Assembly: GCF_009734385.1 (NCBI RefSeq)
Contig: NZ_CP046452.1
Coordinates: 496,001 to 560,000 of the forward strand
Direction: 5' to 3'
DNA from: Corynebacterium kalinowskii
Lineage (GTDB): Bacteria; Actinomycetota; Actinomycetes; Mycobacteriales; Mycobacteriaceae
Length of the DNA stretch: 64,000 nucleotides
How positions within the stretch are numbered: position 1 is the stretch's first letter; each line of letters begins with the position of its first letter. The notes beneath the pieces were generated by a model, which worked only from the letters and a program-made list of their open reading frames with translations, was not told the DNA's origin and ran no database searches. The position numbers and the translations under genes were made by a program. Shown here piece after piece: positions 56,133 through 64,000 of this stretch.

Positions 56133-57743
56133 CTACTTGGTGGTAGCGACATCCAGGAAGGAAAGGCCGGTCAGGGAGATCGGCTTGAAATCAATCAACG
56201 TGGACTTGTCCCATGCTGTGGTGCTCTTGCGGTGGAACAATGGGTAGAGCGGGATGTACTCCGAGAGCTTGTCAAACAGTTCGGCCCACTTTTGATCTTG
56301 GACAGAGGAGTCGGTGGACTTGAGTCCCTCGTCGAGCAGCTGCTGGACTTCGGTGTAGCTTTCGCTGCCCTTCCAGTGCATGCGGCTATCGGTCCAGGTG
56401 TCTCCTGCGTACCACCAGCGCATGAGTAGGTCGGGGTCGGTGCCGAAGACTGATGGGTCACCTGGGGCGATGACAACATCGTATGCTTCTGGCTTGCCAT
56501 CGATGGTGTTGTAGACGTCCGAGGACTTCTTCTCGATGAACTCCACCTTGATGCCTACGCCAGTGAGGGACTGCTCGATGAGCGGGGTGCACTTCTTGAC
56601 CCAGTCGTGGTCCGTGCATAGCAGCCGCATTTCCGTCAATCCGGTTTCGGCAAACAGCTCGCGTGCCTTTTCCGGCTTGAAGGAGTAGACGTTCTTGGCT
56701 TCCTTGTAGTTCGGGTGTTCCTTATGTAGGAAGCTGGTGGCGGCGGTAGCCTGGCCGAGCATGCCGGTCTCGATGATCTTGTTCATATCGAGGGCGTACA
56801 TGAATGCTTGCCGGTTCTTTACGTCATTGAACTTGCTGGTTGGTGCGCAGTTAAACATTGCGAACAACAGGCCGAAACCTTGGACTGATTCCACGGTGGA
56901 AACTGCCTTGAGCTGCTCAACGGAAAGGTACGGCACTGAGTCGATGGCCTGGACAGTCTTGGACTGGATGGCATTAGTGCGGGTGGAGGCATCAGGGATG
57001 ATCTGCCACGTCATCTTCTTAGCCAATGCTGGGCGTGGGCCGTTGTAGGCATCGAAACGCTCGAACTGGATGGTCTTGGAAGTGCCGCCGTTATCCGTCA
57101 TCTTGTACGGGCCAGAACCGATTGGTTTAGCGGCGAATGCATCTGCACCGGCTTCAACGGCCTTCTTTGGCACGATCTTGACCACGGCTAGGCGGTCGGC
57201 AAAAACACCAGTTTCGTGCTTGAGGGTGAACTCGACGGTCTTGTCATCCTTGGCAGTTACCTTCTCGATGAATGGAATGAAGGATGCGTAGAGAGACTTG
57301 TTTGCCTTGTCCAGGACACGTTCGAAGGAGAATACGACGTCGTCGGCAGTGACTGGGCTGCCGTCATGGAACTGCGCACCGTCGCGGAGGGTGACCTCAG
57401 TGGTGGTTCCGGAGGCCTTTGGCAGTTCCTTGGCCAGAGCGGCGTAGACCTTGCCCGTGGCTGGATCCATCTCGGTCAGACCTTCGAGGGTGTGCCAGTT
57501 GGCGGCCACGGTGAGGGCTGCGGTGGTGTTCATTGGGTCGTAGCCGTTGGTGCCGAGCTCGTAGGAGATGGCTGCGGTGAGGGTGCCGTCATCCTTCTTG
57601 GCGCTTGGGTCTGCGGCTGGAGCATCGCTGCCGCCGTTCTGTGCTGGGCTGCCACAGGCTGCAAGGGTGGCGGAGAGGCCGGCGGCGGCGCTGATGGCTC
57701 CGGTGATCTTCATGAAATCGCGGCGGGAGTATGCGCGGGTCAT
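56133..57743 (-). CDS. siaE: Sialic-acid ABC transporter substrate-binding lipoprotein SiaE
   Basis: This 536-residue family-5 (oligopeptide-type) binding protein starts MTRAYSRRDFMKITG, a twin-arginine motif, followed by a hydrophobic stretch and the lipobox LAAC, so it is likely exported folded by Tat and lipid-anchored. The mature part has FEFRV-type strands and IQFERFDAYNGPRP as in SBP-bac-5 proteins. ATG 57743 is chosen with AAAGGAAG before it. It is first in the leftward operon and divergent from nanR. Confidence 0.85.
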   Translation of the reverse strand: MTRAYSRRDFMKITGAISAAAGLSATLAACGSPAQNGGSDAPAADPSAKKDDGTLTAAISYELGTNGYDPMNTTAALTVAANWHTLEGLTEMDPATGKVYAALAKELPKASGTTTEVTLRDGAQFHDGSPVTADDVVFSFERVLDKANKSLYASFIPFIEKVTAKDDKTVEFTLKHETGVFADRLAVVKIVPKKAVEAGADAFAAKPIGSGPYKMTDNGGTSKTIQFERFDAYNGPRPALAKKMTWQIIPDASTRTNAIQSKTVQAIDSVPYLSVEQLKAVSTVESVQGFGLLFAMFNCAPTSKFNDVKNRQAFMYALDMNKIIETGMLGQATAATSFLHKEHPNYKEAKNVYSFKPEKARELFAETGLTEMRLLCTDHDWVKKCTPLIEQSLTGVGIKVEFIEKKSSDVYNTIDGKPEAYDVVIAPGDPSVFGTDPDLLMRWWYAGDTWTDSRMHWKGSESYTEVQQLLDEGLKSTDSSVQDQKWAELFDKLSEYIPLYPLFHRKSTTAWDKSTLIDFKPISLTGLSFLDVATTK

Positions 57744-57871
57744 GGTTCTTCCTTTCGTGGAGTTTTCCATCTTCAGGGGTGGAGGTGGAAAACGAATTCT
57801 GCCGATATGCGGTTATGGGGTCGTGGATTGTGGCGAACTCGTTGCTGTTCACCAGCTGTTAAGAACAGCAT

Positions 57872-57889
57872 ACGTCAGACGTCTGATGT
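57872..57889. promoter_or_regulatory. Candidate NanR operator
   Basis: acgTCAGACGTCTGAtgt is an 18-base inverted repeat with a perfect 12-base core, in the 273-base gap between divergent siaE and nanR. Its position allows one GntR-type repressor to control both operons. The name NanR operator is inference from position. Confidence 0.6.
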
Positions 57890-58016
57890 TGTACAGGATT
57901 TCTGCTAAAGTCGGTTGGGAAAGCACAATCCTGCGAGTTCGTCTCTCAGAGGCCGTCGATAAGCTGCAGGAATCGCCGAATAAACACGGCCCTTCCGATG
58001 ATCAAAAGGAACAGCA

Positions 58017-58724
58017 ATGTCAAAGTTGCGTGGAAAACACAAGCTCAATCCCACAGTCACGGCGATTGAGAACTACATTCGTGATAATTCTCTCAAGCCC
58101 GGAGATATGCTCCCCTCAGAAGCCGCACTGTGCGAGCTGCTAGAAGTTTCCCGAAGCTCAGTTCGTGAAGCCATGCGTACCCTTGCTTCGCTCGATGTAG
58201 TGGAGATCCGCCACGGGCACGGCACTTATGTTGGGCAGATGTCGCTCGCCCCCTTGGTGGATGGGCTCACACTGCGACTGACCATTGATCGAGACAGTGC
58301 CCTGCGCAACCTCAAACAAGTGGTGGATACCCGTATCGCGTTCGATCAATTCAACGCCTCGAAGCTCATCATCGCGTATCAAGAGCATTCCACGGATCGA
58401 TTGCGTGAGATTGTGGCCGAAATGCAGGAGTGCTTTGAACAAGGCAAGTCGATCACTGAAGCGGACGGCAAGTTCCATGAGGAACTCAACAGTAAGTTGT
58501 CCAATCAATTGATCCAAGAGCTGTATATGGCGCTGTGGAAGGTGCATACTCAGGCGGTGCCACAGCTTAAGTTGGATCGCAAGCGTGATCTCAAAGACAC
58601 CGTCGATGCCCACCTCAGTATGGTCGAGGCACTCGAAGCCGGGGACGAAGCAGAGCTGCTCCGAACCCTCGAAGTACACTACGGTCCGCTCAAGCGCATG
58701 ATCGATGAGAAGATCCATGTCTAA
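58017..58724 (+). CDS. nanR: GntR-family regulator of sialic-acid genes NanR
   Basis: This 235-residue protein has a winged-helix DNA-binding domain (residues 15-75, SEAALCELLEVSRSSVREAM) and a C-terminal FCD-type helical domain. It lies at the start of the rightward operon and nanK begins inside its last 8 bases. The C. glutamicum counterpart represses sia/nan/nag genes and is released by amino-sugar phosphates; this is assumed here. The palindrome at 57872-57889 is the likely target. Confidence 0.87.
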   Translation: MSKLRGKHKLNPTVTAIENYIRDNSLKPGDMLPSEAALCELLEVSRSSVREAMRTLASLDVVEIRHGHGTYVGQMSLAPLVDGLTLRLTIDRDSALRNLKQVVDTRIAFDQFNASKLIIAYQEHSTDRLREIVAEMQECFEQGKSITEADGKFHEELNSKLSNQLIQELYMALWKVHTQAVPQLKLDRKRDLKDTVDAHLSMVEALEAGDEAELLRTLEVHYGPLKRMIDEKIHV

Positions 58725-59622
58725 CCTTTGCGCTTGTGTAGACATCGGCGGCACCAAAATCGCCTACGGGCTTATCGACGACGCTAGCCCGACCACCGTT
58801 ACTGCTGTCGGGCGCACTCCGACCCCTACGCATGACGTTATGAGCGCAGTGTTGGGCGTAATCCGTGAACTCGTCGAATCTGCACGCCAGCAGGGGCGCA
58901 CGATCGATGCCATCGGCGTGGGCGCGCCGGGAGTCATCGATCCTGTGGCAGGCCGAGTGGTATCTGCAGGACCAACCATGCCGGGCTGGGCCGGCACAAA
59001 CATCGCAGATGCCATCCGAAATGAGTTCGATGTCCCGCTTGCCGTCCACAACGATGTCCGCATCATGGGACTCGGTGAATCCGTCTTTGGTGCTGCGCAG
59101 GGCGTTGCTAATACGCTGTTCGTCAGTCTGGGCACCGGGGTTGGGGGTGCACTCGTCCGAGGCGCACGACTCGTTGACTCGCCACACCACACGGCAGGGG
59201 AGCTTCGTGCGCTGCTCGGACGGCTGCCTGACGGCCACGCAGCGCCGGTGGAGGACTTTGCCGCTGGGCCGGGCTTGGCGCGTAGTTACAACGAGTTGAC
59301 CGGCAGCAACATCCAACTTCCCGAAATCATGCAGCGCTACCATGCTGGAGAAGCTACCGCCCACACGGTGATCAGCGGCAATATGGCTGCCCTCGGTGAG
59401 GCGCTCGCTGGCTTTGCCTCGGCAATCGATATCGATGCGCTCATCATTGGCGGCGGTGTCGGTGCCATCGGGGATCCGATCTTAGAGCCACTGATTCAGG
59501 GCTTTCGGCAACACGCACTACATCCGATAGATACCATCCCAATTCTGCCTGCCCAGCTGGGCACCAATGCGCCACTCGTTGGCGCGGGGTACTTGGCCAG
59601 CTTGGCGTGCAAAGGAGAATAA
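58717..59622 (+). CDS. nanK: N-acetylmannosamine kinase NanK (ROK family)
   Basis: This 301-residue sugar kinase has VDIGGTKIAYGLID (ATP), GVGAPGVID and VSLGTGVGGALV. It phosphorylates ManNAc from the lyase. The zinc-binding CxCGxxGCxE signature of most ROK kinases is absent: the corresponding stretch after PHHTAGEL reads LPDGHAAPVEDF without cysteines. The final VEDFAAGPGLA still fits the family. ATG 58717 overlaps nanR by 8 bases; the frame is open 12 bases earlier. Confidence 0.85.
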   Translation: MSNLCACVDIGGTKIAYGLIDDASPTTVTAVGRTPTPTHDVMSAVLGVIRELVESARQQGRTIDAIGVGAPGVIDPVAGRVVSAGPTMPGWAGTNIADAIRNEFDVPLAVHNDVRIMGLGESVFGAAQGVANTLFVSLGTGVGGALVRGARLVDSPHHTAGELRALLGRLPDGHAAPVEDFAAGPGLARSYNELTGSNIQLPEIMQRYHAGEATAHTVISGNMAALGEALAGFASAIDIDALIIGGGVGAIGDPILEPLIQGFRQHALHPIDTIPILPAQLGTNAPLVGAGYLASLACKGE

Positions 59623-59625
59623 CTA

Positions 59626-60318
59626 GTGAATAGCACCACGTTCTTCGATACCGTTCGCGGCAGCCTCATCGTGTCTGTGCAAGCCCCCGATGGGCATCCG
59701 CTTCGCGATACGCGCACCATGGCGTTCCTTGCGAAAGCCGCCGAGGCAGGAGGAAGCACCGCAATCCGTTGTGGTGGCTACGGCGGGCTCGCAGACATCG
59801 AGGCGATCGCAGCGGCAGTAAGCCTTCCGGTGATCGGGTTGACTAAGGAAGGCGAAACCGGCGTGTACATCACTCCTTCCGTGGCCTCGGCAGTGGCCGT
59901 CGCCAAGGCGGGCGCCACTGTGGTCGCCATTGATGCCACTTCTCGTCCTCGCCAGGATCGCTCTACTTTCGCCGACCAAGTCCACGCCGTGCACGAGGCG
60001 GGAGCGCTAGCAATGGCAGACATCGCAACGGCAGAGGAAGCCGTGGCCGCACATGAAGCTGGTGCCGATCTGATCTCCACCACCCTGGCCGGGTACACGG
60101 AGCACCGTGCGAAGTCCGACGGGCCAGACTTGGAGCTGATTAAGGAGATCCGCAGCCGTCTCGGTGACCAAGTGTTCCTTATCGGTGAAGGACGATTCCA
60201 CAGCCCAGGCCACGTCCGGCTCGGCCGGCAAGCGGGTGCAGACGCCATCATCGTGGGCACGGCAATCACTGATGTTGCCTGGATTACCAATGAATTTGCG
60301 GTGGCTGCTCATGACTGA
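59626..60318 (+). CDS. nanE: N-acetylmannosamine-6-phosphate 2-epimerase NanE
   Basis: This 230-residue TIM-barrel epimerase converts ManNAc-6-P to GlcNAc-6-P. QAPDGHPLRD, IRCGGYGGLADI, GLTKEGETGVYITP with the catalytic-region Lys, and LIGEGRFHSP follow the family order. The start GTG 59626 lies 3 bases after nanK. The nagA gene begins within its last 8 bases. Confidence 0.92.
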   Translation: MNSTTFFDTVRGSLIVSVQAPDGHPLRDTRTMAFLAKAAEAGGSTAIRCGGYGGLADIEAIAAAVSLPVIGLTKEGETGVYITPSVASAVAVAKAGATVVAIDATSRPRQDRSTFADQVHAVHEAGALAMADIATAEEAVAAHEAGADLISTTLAGYTEHRAKSDGPDLELIKEIRSRLGDQVFLIGEGRFHSPGHVRLGRQAGADAIIVGTAITDVAWITNEFAVAAHD

Positions 60319-61447
60319 GTCGTTCCTCGCTACCGTGGTGCTGCCAGGGGCCAACCTGGGCACGCACAGCATCACCATCTCCGACGGTGTCATCGTGGGG
60401 CTGGAGCCCATCGAAGGGTCCGCGGACCTGATCGCCTTTCCGGGCTTGGCAGACATCCACACCCATGGGGCGGCGGGGGAGTCCTTCCCGAGTTCAGACC
60501 TCCCTGGCTGCTTGGCCGCCGCGCGTCATCACCGCAGCAACGGCTCAACGACGCTGCTTGCCTCCACGGTCTCCCTGCCTGCCGAGCGGTTGTTGCCACA
60601 GCTGAGATTGCTTGCCGACGCCGTAGATCTCGAAGCCATCGATGGAATCCATGCGGAAGGTCCGTTCATTAATTCCTGCCGCTGCGGTGCCCAGGATCCT
60701 GCAGCGATAATCCCCGGCGACCCAGACTTGCTCCAACGCATGATCGAAGCAGCACGCGGCAACCTGCGCTCCATTACCTTCGCCCCAGAGACGGCTCATG
60801 TCCACGAGCTCATCGATATCTGCGCGGACAACAACGTCATCGTGTCCTTGGGGCACACTGATGCCGCAGCTGCCGAAACCGCAGCTACCATCGCCTACGC
60901 CGTCAAACGAGGCGCCAGCGTCACCGCAACGCACCTTTTCAACGCAATGCCTCCACTGCACCATCGCAGCCCCGGCGCCGTGGCCGCGCTGTTGGAAGCT
61001 GCTGCCGCAGGGGAGGCCACAGTAGAACTCATCGCCGACGGCGTACATCTCGACGACGCGACAGTAGCTATGGTGCTCAGCCTCGTTGGAGCAGAGCACG
61101 TTACCTTCGTCTCCGATGCCATGGCTGCAGCGGGCAAAGCGGATGGTCAGTACACCCTGGGTGCGCTCGACGTGACAGTAGCGGACGGAGTTGCTCGACT
61201 GACCACTAGCGATGGCTCGGAAGGGGCGATTGCTGGCGGCACGTCGCGAGTGATTGATCAGCTTCGTCGACAAGCACGCGCGGGCCATCCTTTGGCAGAA
61301 ATCCTTCAGGCCTGCACCAGCGGGCATCGCCTCGTAGGACGGCCGCACCGTGCGACTATCGAGCTGAACTCACCAGCAAACTTCATCCTGTGCGACTCAA
61401 ACTTGCAGATCACCCGGGTGTTCCGGGAAGCAAAAGAAGTAGGTTAA
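60311..61447 (+). CDS. nagA: N-acetylglucosamine-6-phosphate deacetylase NagA
   Basis: This 378-residue amidohydrolase removes acetate from GlcNAc-6-P. Metal and catalytic motifs are [49 protein letters not shown] and the catalytic Asp in [13 protein letters not shown] 60311 gives the normal length; the open frame upstream to 60164 lies within nanE and is not family-like. It feeds NagB, which starts 2 bases after its stop. Confidence 0.93.
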   Translation: MTESFLATVVLPGANLGTHSITISDGVIVGLEPIEGSADLIAFPGLADIHTHGAAGESFPSSDLPGCLAAARHHRSNGSTTLLASTVSLPAERLLPQLRLLADAVDLEAIDGIHAEGPFINSCRCGAQDPAAIIPGDPDLLQRMIEAARGNLRSITFAPETAHVHELIDICADNNVIVSLGHTDAAAAETAATIAYAVKRGASVTATHLFNAMPPLHHRSPGAVAALLEAAAAGEATVELIADGVHLDDATVAMVLSLVGAEHVTFVSDAMAAAGKADGQYTLGALDVTVADGVARLTTSDGSEGAIAGGTSRVIDQLRRQARAGHPLAEILQACTSGHRLVGRPHRATIELNSPANFILCDSNLQITRVFREAKEVG

Positions 61448-61449
61448 CC

Positions 61450-62220
61450 GTGGAAATCGTTATCACTGATCGTCCCGAAGTGATCGCGGCGGACATCATC
61501 GAGTCTTATGCACGCGCGGGCAAAACCCTCGGGCTGGCCACTGGCTCCACCCCGGTAAAGACGTATCAGGAATTGATCCGGCGCCACCGCGAAGAAGGCT
61601 TGAGCTTCGCGGAGTGTCGAGCGTTCCTGCTAGATGAATATGTGGGCTTGCCCCGCGAACACGAGCAAAGTTACTACCGCACGATTCGACGTGAATTCAC
61701 CGACGCCGTTGATATCGATGATGCACTGGTTGCGAGCCCTGACGGCACCAGTACTGATCCACTGACAGCGGGTGCGAGCTACGATGCTGCTATCAGGAAT
61801 GCTGGCGGAATAGACCTCCAACTCCTGGGAATCGGTTCCGACGGTCATATCGGGTTTAATGAGCCAGGGTCATCGCTGGCGTCGCGAACTCGATTGAAAA
61901 CGCTGCATCCGCAAACGATCCGGGACAACGCGCGCTTTTTCGACGGCGACGAAGACCAAGTGCCGCGTCACGTGCTTACCCAGGGGCTGGGGACGATTCT
62001 TGAAGCCGGTCATTTGTTGCTCATCGCCACTGGGGCTGGAAAGCAGGAAGCGGTGACTGCGCTGGTGGAAGGTCCGGTAGCGGCTTGGTGCCCAGCTTCT
62101 GTACTGCAGCTGCACCCGCATGCCACCGTTGTGCTGGATGCGGCTGCGGCTGCTGGGCTAAAGAATCGGGAGTACTACCGGTTCGCTTTGGCTAACAAAC
62201 CAGCTAGACAAGGCTTCTAG
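61450..62220 (+). CDS. nagB: Glucosamine-6-phosphate deaminase NagB
   Basis: This 256-residue enzyme turns GlcN-6-P into fructose-6-P and ammonia, the last step from sialic acid to glycolysis. [22 protein letters not shown] (catalytic Asp), [16 protein letters not shown] (Asp, His, Glu) and [11 protein letters not shown] are present. The start GTG 61450 has AGG 6 bases before it; the longer frame overlapping nagA is not NagB-like. A GC-rich terminator follows. Confidence 0.93.
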   Translation: MEIVITDRPEVIAADIIESYARAGKTLGLATGSTPVKTYQELIRRHREEGLSFAECRAFLLDEYVGLPREHEQSYYRTIRREFTDAVDIDDALVASPDGTSTDPLTAGASYDAAIRNAGGIDLQLLGIGSDGHIGFNEPGSSLASRTRLKTLHPQTIRDNARFFDGDEDQVPRHVLTQGLGTILEAGHLLLIATGAGKQEAVTALVEGPVAAWCPASVLQLHPHATVVLDAAAAAGLKNREYYRFALANKPARQGF

Positions 62221-62239
62221 CGCGCCCGCACAGAAACGT

Positions 62240-62299
62240 GCGACCCGAACTCTCCCGCGGCAGTCACGGGGGGGGGAGGGGTCGGGTCGCTTCATTTTT
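62240..62299 (+). terminator. Terminator of the nan-nag operon, with a G tract
   Basis: GCGACCCGA at 62240-62248 pairs with TCGGGTCGC at 62282-62290; inner CTCTCCC can pair with part of the GGGGAGGGG stretch. TTCATTTTT follows. A run of nine G lies at 62268-62276 inside the loop side. Confidence 0.75.
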
Positions 62300-62300
62300 G

Positions 62301-62657
62301 CTACAGCTGGAACTGAGCGGTTACTTCCTTGCGACGCTTATGCTCTGCAACGAAGGAAAGGAAAGGAATCGTGCCCGCGAGTGCAGTGGTGATCCACTTC
62401 AGCGGTTCCCAGCGTGCATTGATGCCCAGGTTCACGGTGGTGATCAGATAAATCATGTAGAACACACCGTGTGCTTGGGCCACGTAGAAGAACCAGCCCG
62501 GGGCATCGCTTGGTGACGGCAAGATGAGGTACTTGTAAATCATCTCGGCAACCAAGATGAGCAGCCAAATGCCAGTCACAAAGGCGGCGGTGGAGAAGAA
62601 CTTCAGTGCTTTGCGCACACGAGCTTGGCGTTCTGGGTGGATTTGGGGCTGGGTCAT
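62301..62657 (-). CDS. DUF3817 membrane protein
   Basis: This 118-residue protein has three spans and the DUF3817 features VTGIWLLILVAEMIYKYL, then WFFYVAQAHGVFYMIYL and a final PFLSFVAEHKRR. The family is widespread in actinobacteria with no assigned role. Its ATG overlaps the stop of the next upstream gene by 4 bases, so they form a pair. Confidence 0.85.
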   Translation of the reverse strand: MTQPQIHPERQARVRKALKFFSTAAFVTGIWLLILVAEMIYKYLILPSPSDAPGWFFYVAQAHGVFYMIYLITTVNLGINARWEPLKWITTALAGTIPFLSFVAEHKRRKEVTAQFQL

Positions 62658-63037
62658 TGCTCTTTCCTTCTTCTGCGTGGCTCGTTGTGTGCGTTGAATT
62701 CTTCAACATCCATGGTGGGGCGTTCCGGGAGGAAGTCTTCCGAGATCTCCGTGACCTCGCCTTGCGCCTGGCGTTGCTGCTTTTCCAGTTCGACGGGAGC
62801 TACGCCAGTTTCGGCATATTCATTTTCCAGCTGGATGTAGCGTCGGTAGGCGTAGACGATGAATGCTCCAAATGCGGGCCACTGAATAGCGTATCCCAAG
62901 TTCTGGAAGGTGCCAGATCCGGCGCGGAAGCGGGTCCACTGCCAGTATGCAAGGCCAAGCGTGGCGGCCACCGCGAGCGTGAGGAAAATCAAATGCGAGA
63001 TCCGCACGCGTTTCTTGGGTCGGTTTTCTTCACTCAC
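62654..63037 (-). CDS. Small membrane protein
   Basis: This 127-residue protein has a basic head, a span near residues 13-32, a second hydrophobic segment near 45-65 and an acidic, charged cytosolic tail ending RRRRKEQ. I recognise it as the conserved partner upstream of the DUF3817 gene in corynebacteria but not by function. The start is a GTG at 63037. It is divergent from tRNA-Leu. Confidence 0.7.
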   Translation of the reverse strand: MSEENRPKKRVRISHLIFLTLAVAATLGLAYWQWTRFRAGSGTFQNLGYAIQWPAFGAFIVYAYRRYIQLENEYAETGVAPVELEKQQRQAQGEVTEISEDFLPERPTMDVEEFNAHNEPRRRRKEQ

Positions 63038-63101
63038 AAAGCACTAGTGTACTCATGATTTTTTGTGAGCTGGCCTGGGCGTGTACTATATGAAAAACCA
63101 C

Positions 63102-63183
<82 letters not shown>

Positions 63184-63189
63184 CTATTT

Positions 63190-63226
63190 CCCCGTTCAGC
63201 ACACCTGCTGAGCGGGGTTTTCTTTT
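63190..63226 (+). terminator. Rho-independent terminator after tRNA-Leu
   Basis: CCCCGTTCAGCA and TGCTGAGCGGGG form a 12-base stem (one G-T pair) with a 4-base loop, followed by TTTTCTTTT. Confidence 0.92.
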
Positions 63227-63506
63227 GCCTACCAGTGGAAACGCTAAAATTGGGGTCACGACATAGGCGACACAAACGCCACGAAATGACAGAGATACTG
63301 CACGACTGTTGCACGAAATGAGCGAAACAATGGCACGCAGAAGCTTTGGAAGATTCCGCTCATTGCCTTGCGGTAAATGGCAGGCAAACTGCGTTACCTG
63401 TCGGTTTAGTTACAACTAGCAATCAACCGAAATCGAACACATGCCAATTGGCTCCCTGAATGAATCGCGCAGAAGGTCAGCCGATCGCGGCGGGCAGGTG
63501 GCTGGA

Positions 63507-64000
63507 TTAGACCGTGGTTGAGAAACGTCGAATCAATCTACTTGCAACGCTCAGAAGCGCTAGGGTGCCAATACTGAGGAGGACGAGCGTGAAAACCGGA
63601 GAATAGTGCCACAGCATTCCCCAGCTTGCCTGGCGTTTCATCAGTAGCGCTACAGTTTGCGGAGCCAAGAAACATCCAGTGGTGATCGCTGTCAATGACA
63701 TAGTCAGCAGCCAAAAACGGAGTCGCGATGCTGACAGTGGTGTACCGGCACTCCGCAGCACGGCCAGCGCGAATACGAAACTGAATAGCACTGCACAGAC
63801 ATCGGGCCAAGCTGGTGGAGCCAGTTGTACGTTAGTGGGGTCGTTGCCCACCAGTAACCCGTGAATATCAGCTGCTACGCGGTCTGCTTGTGGACCAGTG
63901 GCGTCGATAAGCGCCCCGATAGCGATGTTGTCCGGAAAGAGTCCGGCATAAGTACTTACGCCCGGTCCGCTGCCACTGTGAGAGACACGCGGGATGCCGC
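63507..64000 (-). CDS. Serine hydrolase (beta-lactamase-like), C-terminal part, cut by window edge
   Basis: The frame is open from the right edge to a stop at 63507, about 164 residues. The first part contains VSHSGSGPGVSTYAGLFPDN, where HSGSGPG resembles the H/K-x-G strand motif of class C-type serine hydrolases. About three hydrophobic spans follow near the C-terminus. It is therefore likely the end of a membrane-anchored beta-lactamase-family hydrolase or esterase. The internal GTG at 63851 is not the true start. The 280 bases between tRNA-Leu and this gene hold no gene; CACGAAATGA occurs there twice. Confidence 0.65.
   Translation of the reverse strand, partial: GIPRVSHSGSGPGVSTYAGLFPDNIAIGALIDATGPQADRVAADIHGLLVGNDPTNVQLAPPAWPDVCAVLFSFVFALAVLRSAGTPLSASRLRFWLLTMSLTAITTGCFLAPQTVALLMKRQASWGMLWHYSPVFTLVLLSIGTLALLSVASRLIRRFSTTV

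Overview
The window is a chromosomal segment of a Corynebacterium species (high-GC Gram-positive, Mycobacteriales). The evidence is gene content and gene order. The block ctaD-serB beside nrdF and nrdH-I-E, and the sialic-acid (sia/nan/nag) block, match the arrangement I know from C. glutamicum. The block dinG / pncB / clpS / DUF2017 / P1 peptidase / rhomboid / murI / cAMP phosphodiesterase / rph / rdgB follows the order of Rv1329c to Rv1341 in Mycobacterium tuberculosis. The species cannot be fixed from the sequence alone.

Layout. 1-5.1 kb: start of a nitrate/nitrite transporter gene (narK, cut by the window edge) and a molybdenum-cofactor cluster (mog, mobA, moaC, moeA, moaE, moaD, moaA). 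5.2-6.9 kb: tRNA-Ala(GGC), a PPOX-family flavoprotein and a secreted serine hydrolase. 7.4-14.4 kb: a 1358-residue Pls/PosA-type nonribosomal peptide synthetase whose adenylation pocket reads like a lysine code, then a multi-pass acyltransferase-like protein, a phosphopantetheinyl transferase and nadE. 14.4-22.4 kb: a sugar-porter MFS protein, zinc-free L36, and the class Ib ribonucleotide reductase genes nrdH, nrdI, nrdE and nrdF, with two NrdR boxes ahead of nrdH and a GntR/FCD regulator inside the locus. 22.7-30.2 kb: ctaD, serB, a PTH2-like protein and four membrane proteins. 30.2-33.5 kb: an acyl-CoA-synthetase-like protein and a DinG helicase.

33.6-44.1 kb is the most unusual part. It holds an Asp-rich protein built of DxDxDG calcium-binding-type repeats, two dynamin-like GTPases, two tandem Hsp70-like proteins each with one membrane span and an outer domain, a small membrane protein, an ECF sigma factor and a small acidic protein. 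This set lies between dinG and pncB, which are neighbours in M. tuberculosis, so it looks like a lineage-specific insertion that works as one envelope or stress-related system.

44.2-51.2 kb is conserved housekeeping (NAD salvage, ClpS, peptidase, rhomboid, glutamate racemase, cAMP phosphodiesterase, RNase PH, RdgB). 51.2-62.2 kb is a complete sialic-acid uptake and breakdown locus: siaE-F-G-I and nanA run leftward, nanR-nanK-nanE-nagA-nagB run rightward, and a palindromic operator candidate lies between them. 62.3-64 kb has two small membrane proteins, tRNA-Leu(UAG) and the C-terminal part of a serine hydrolase cut by the right edge. No CRISPR array, insertion sequence or prophage was seen.
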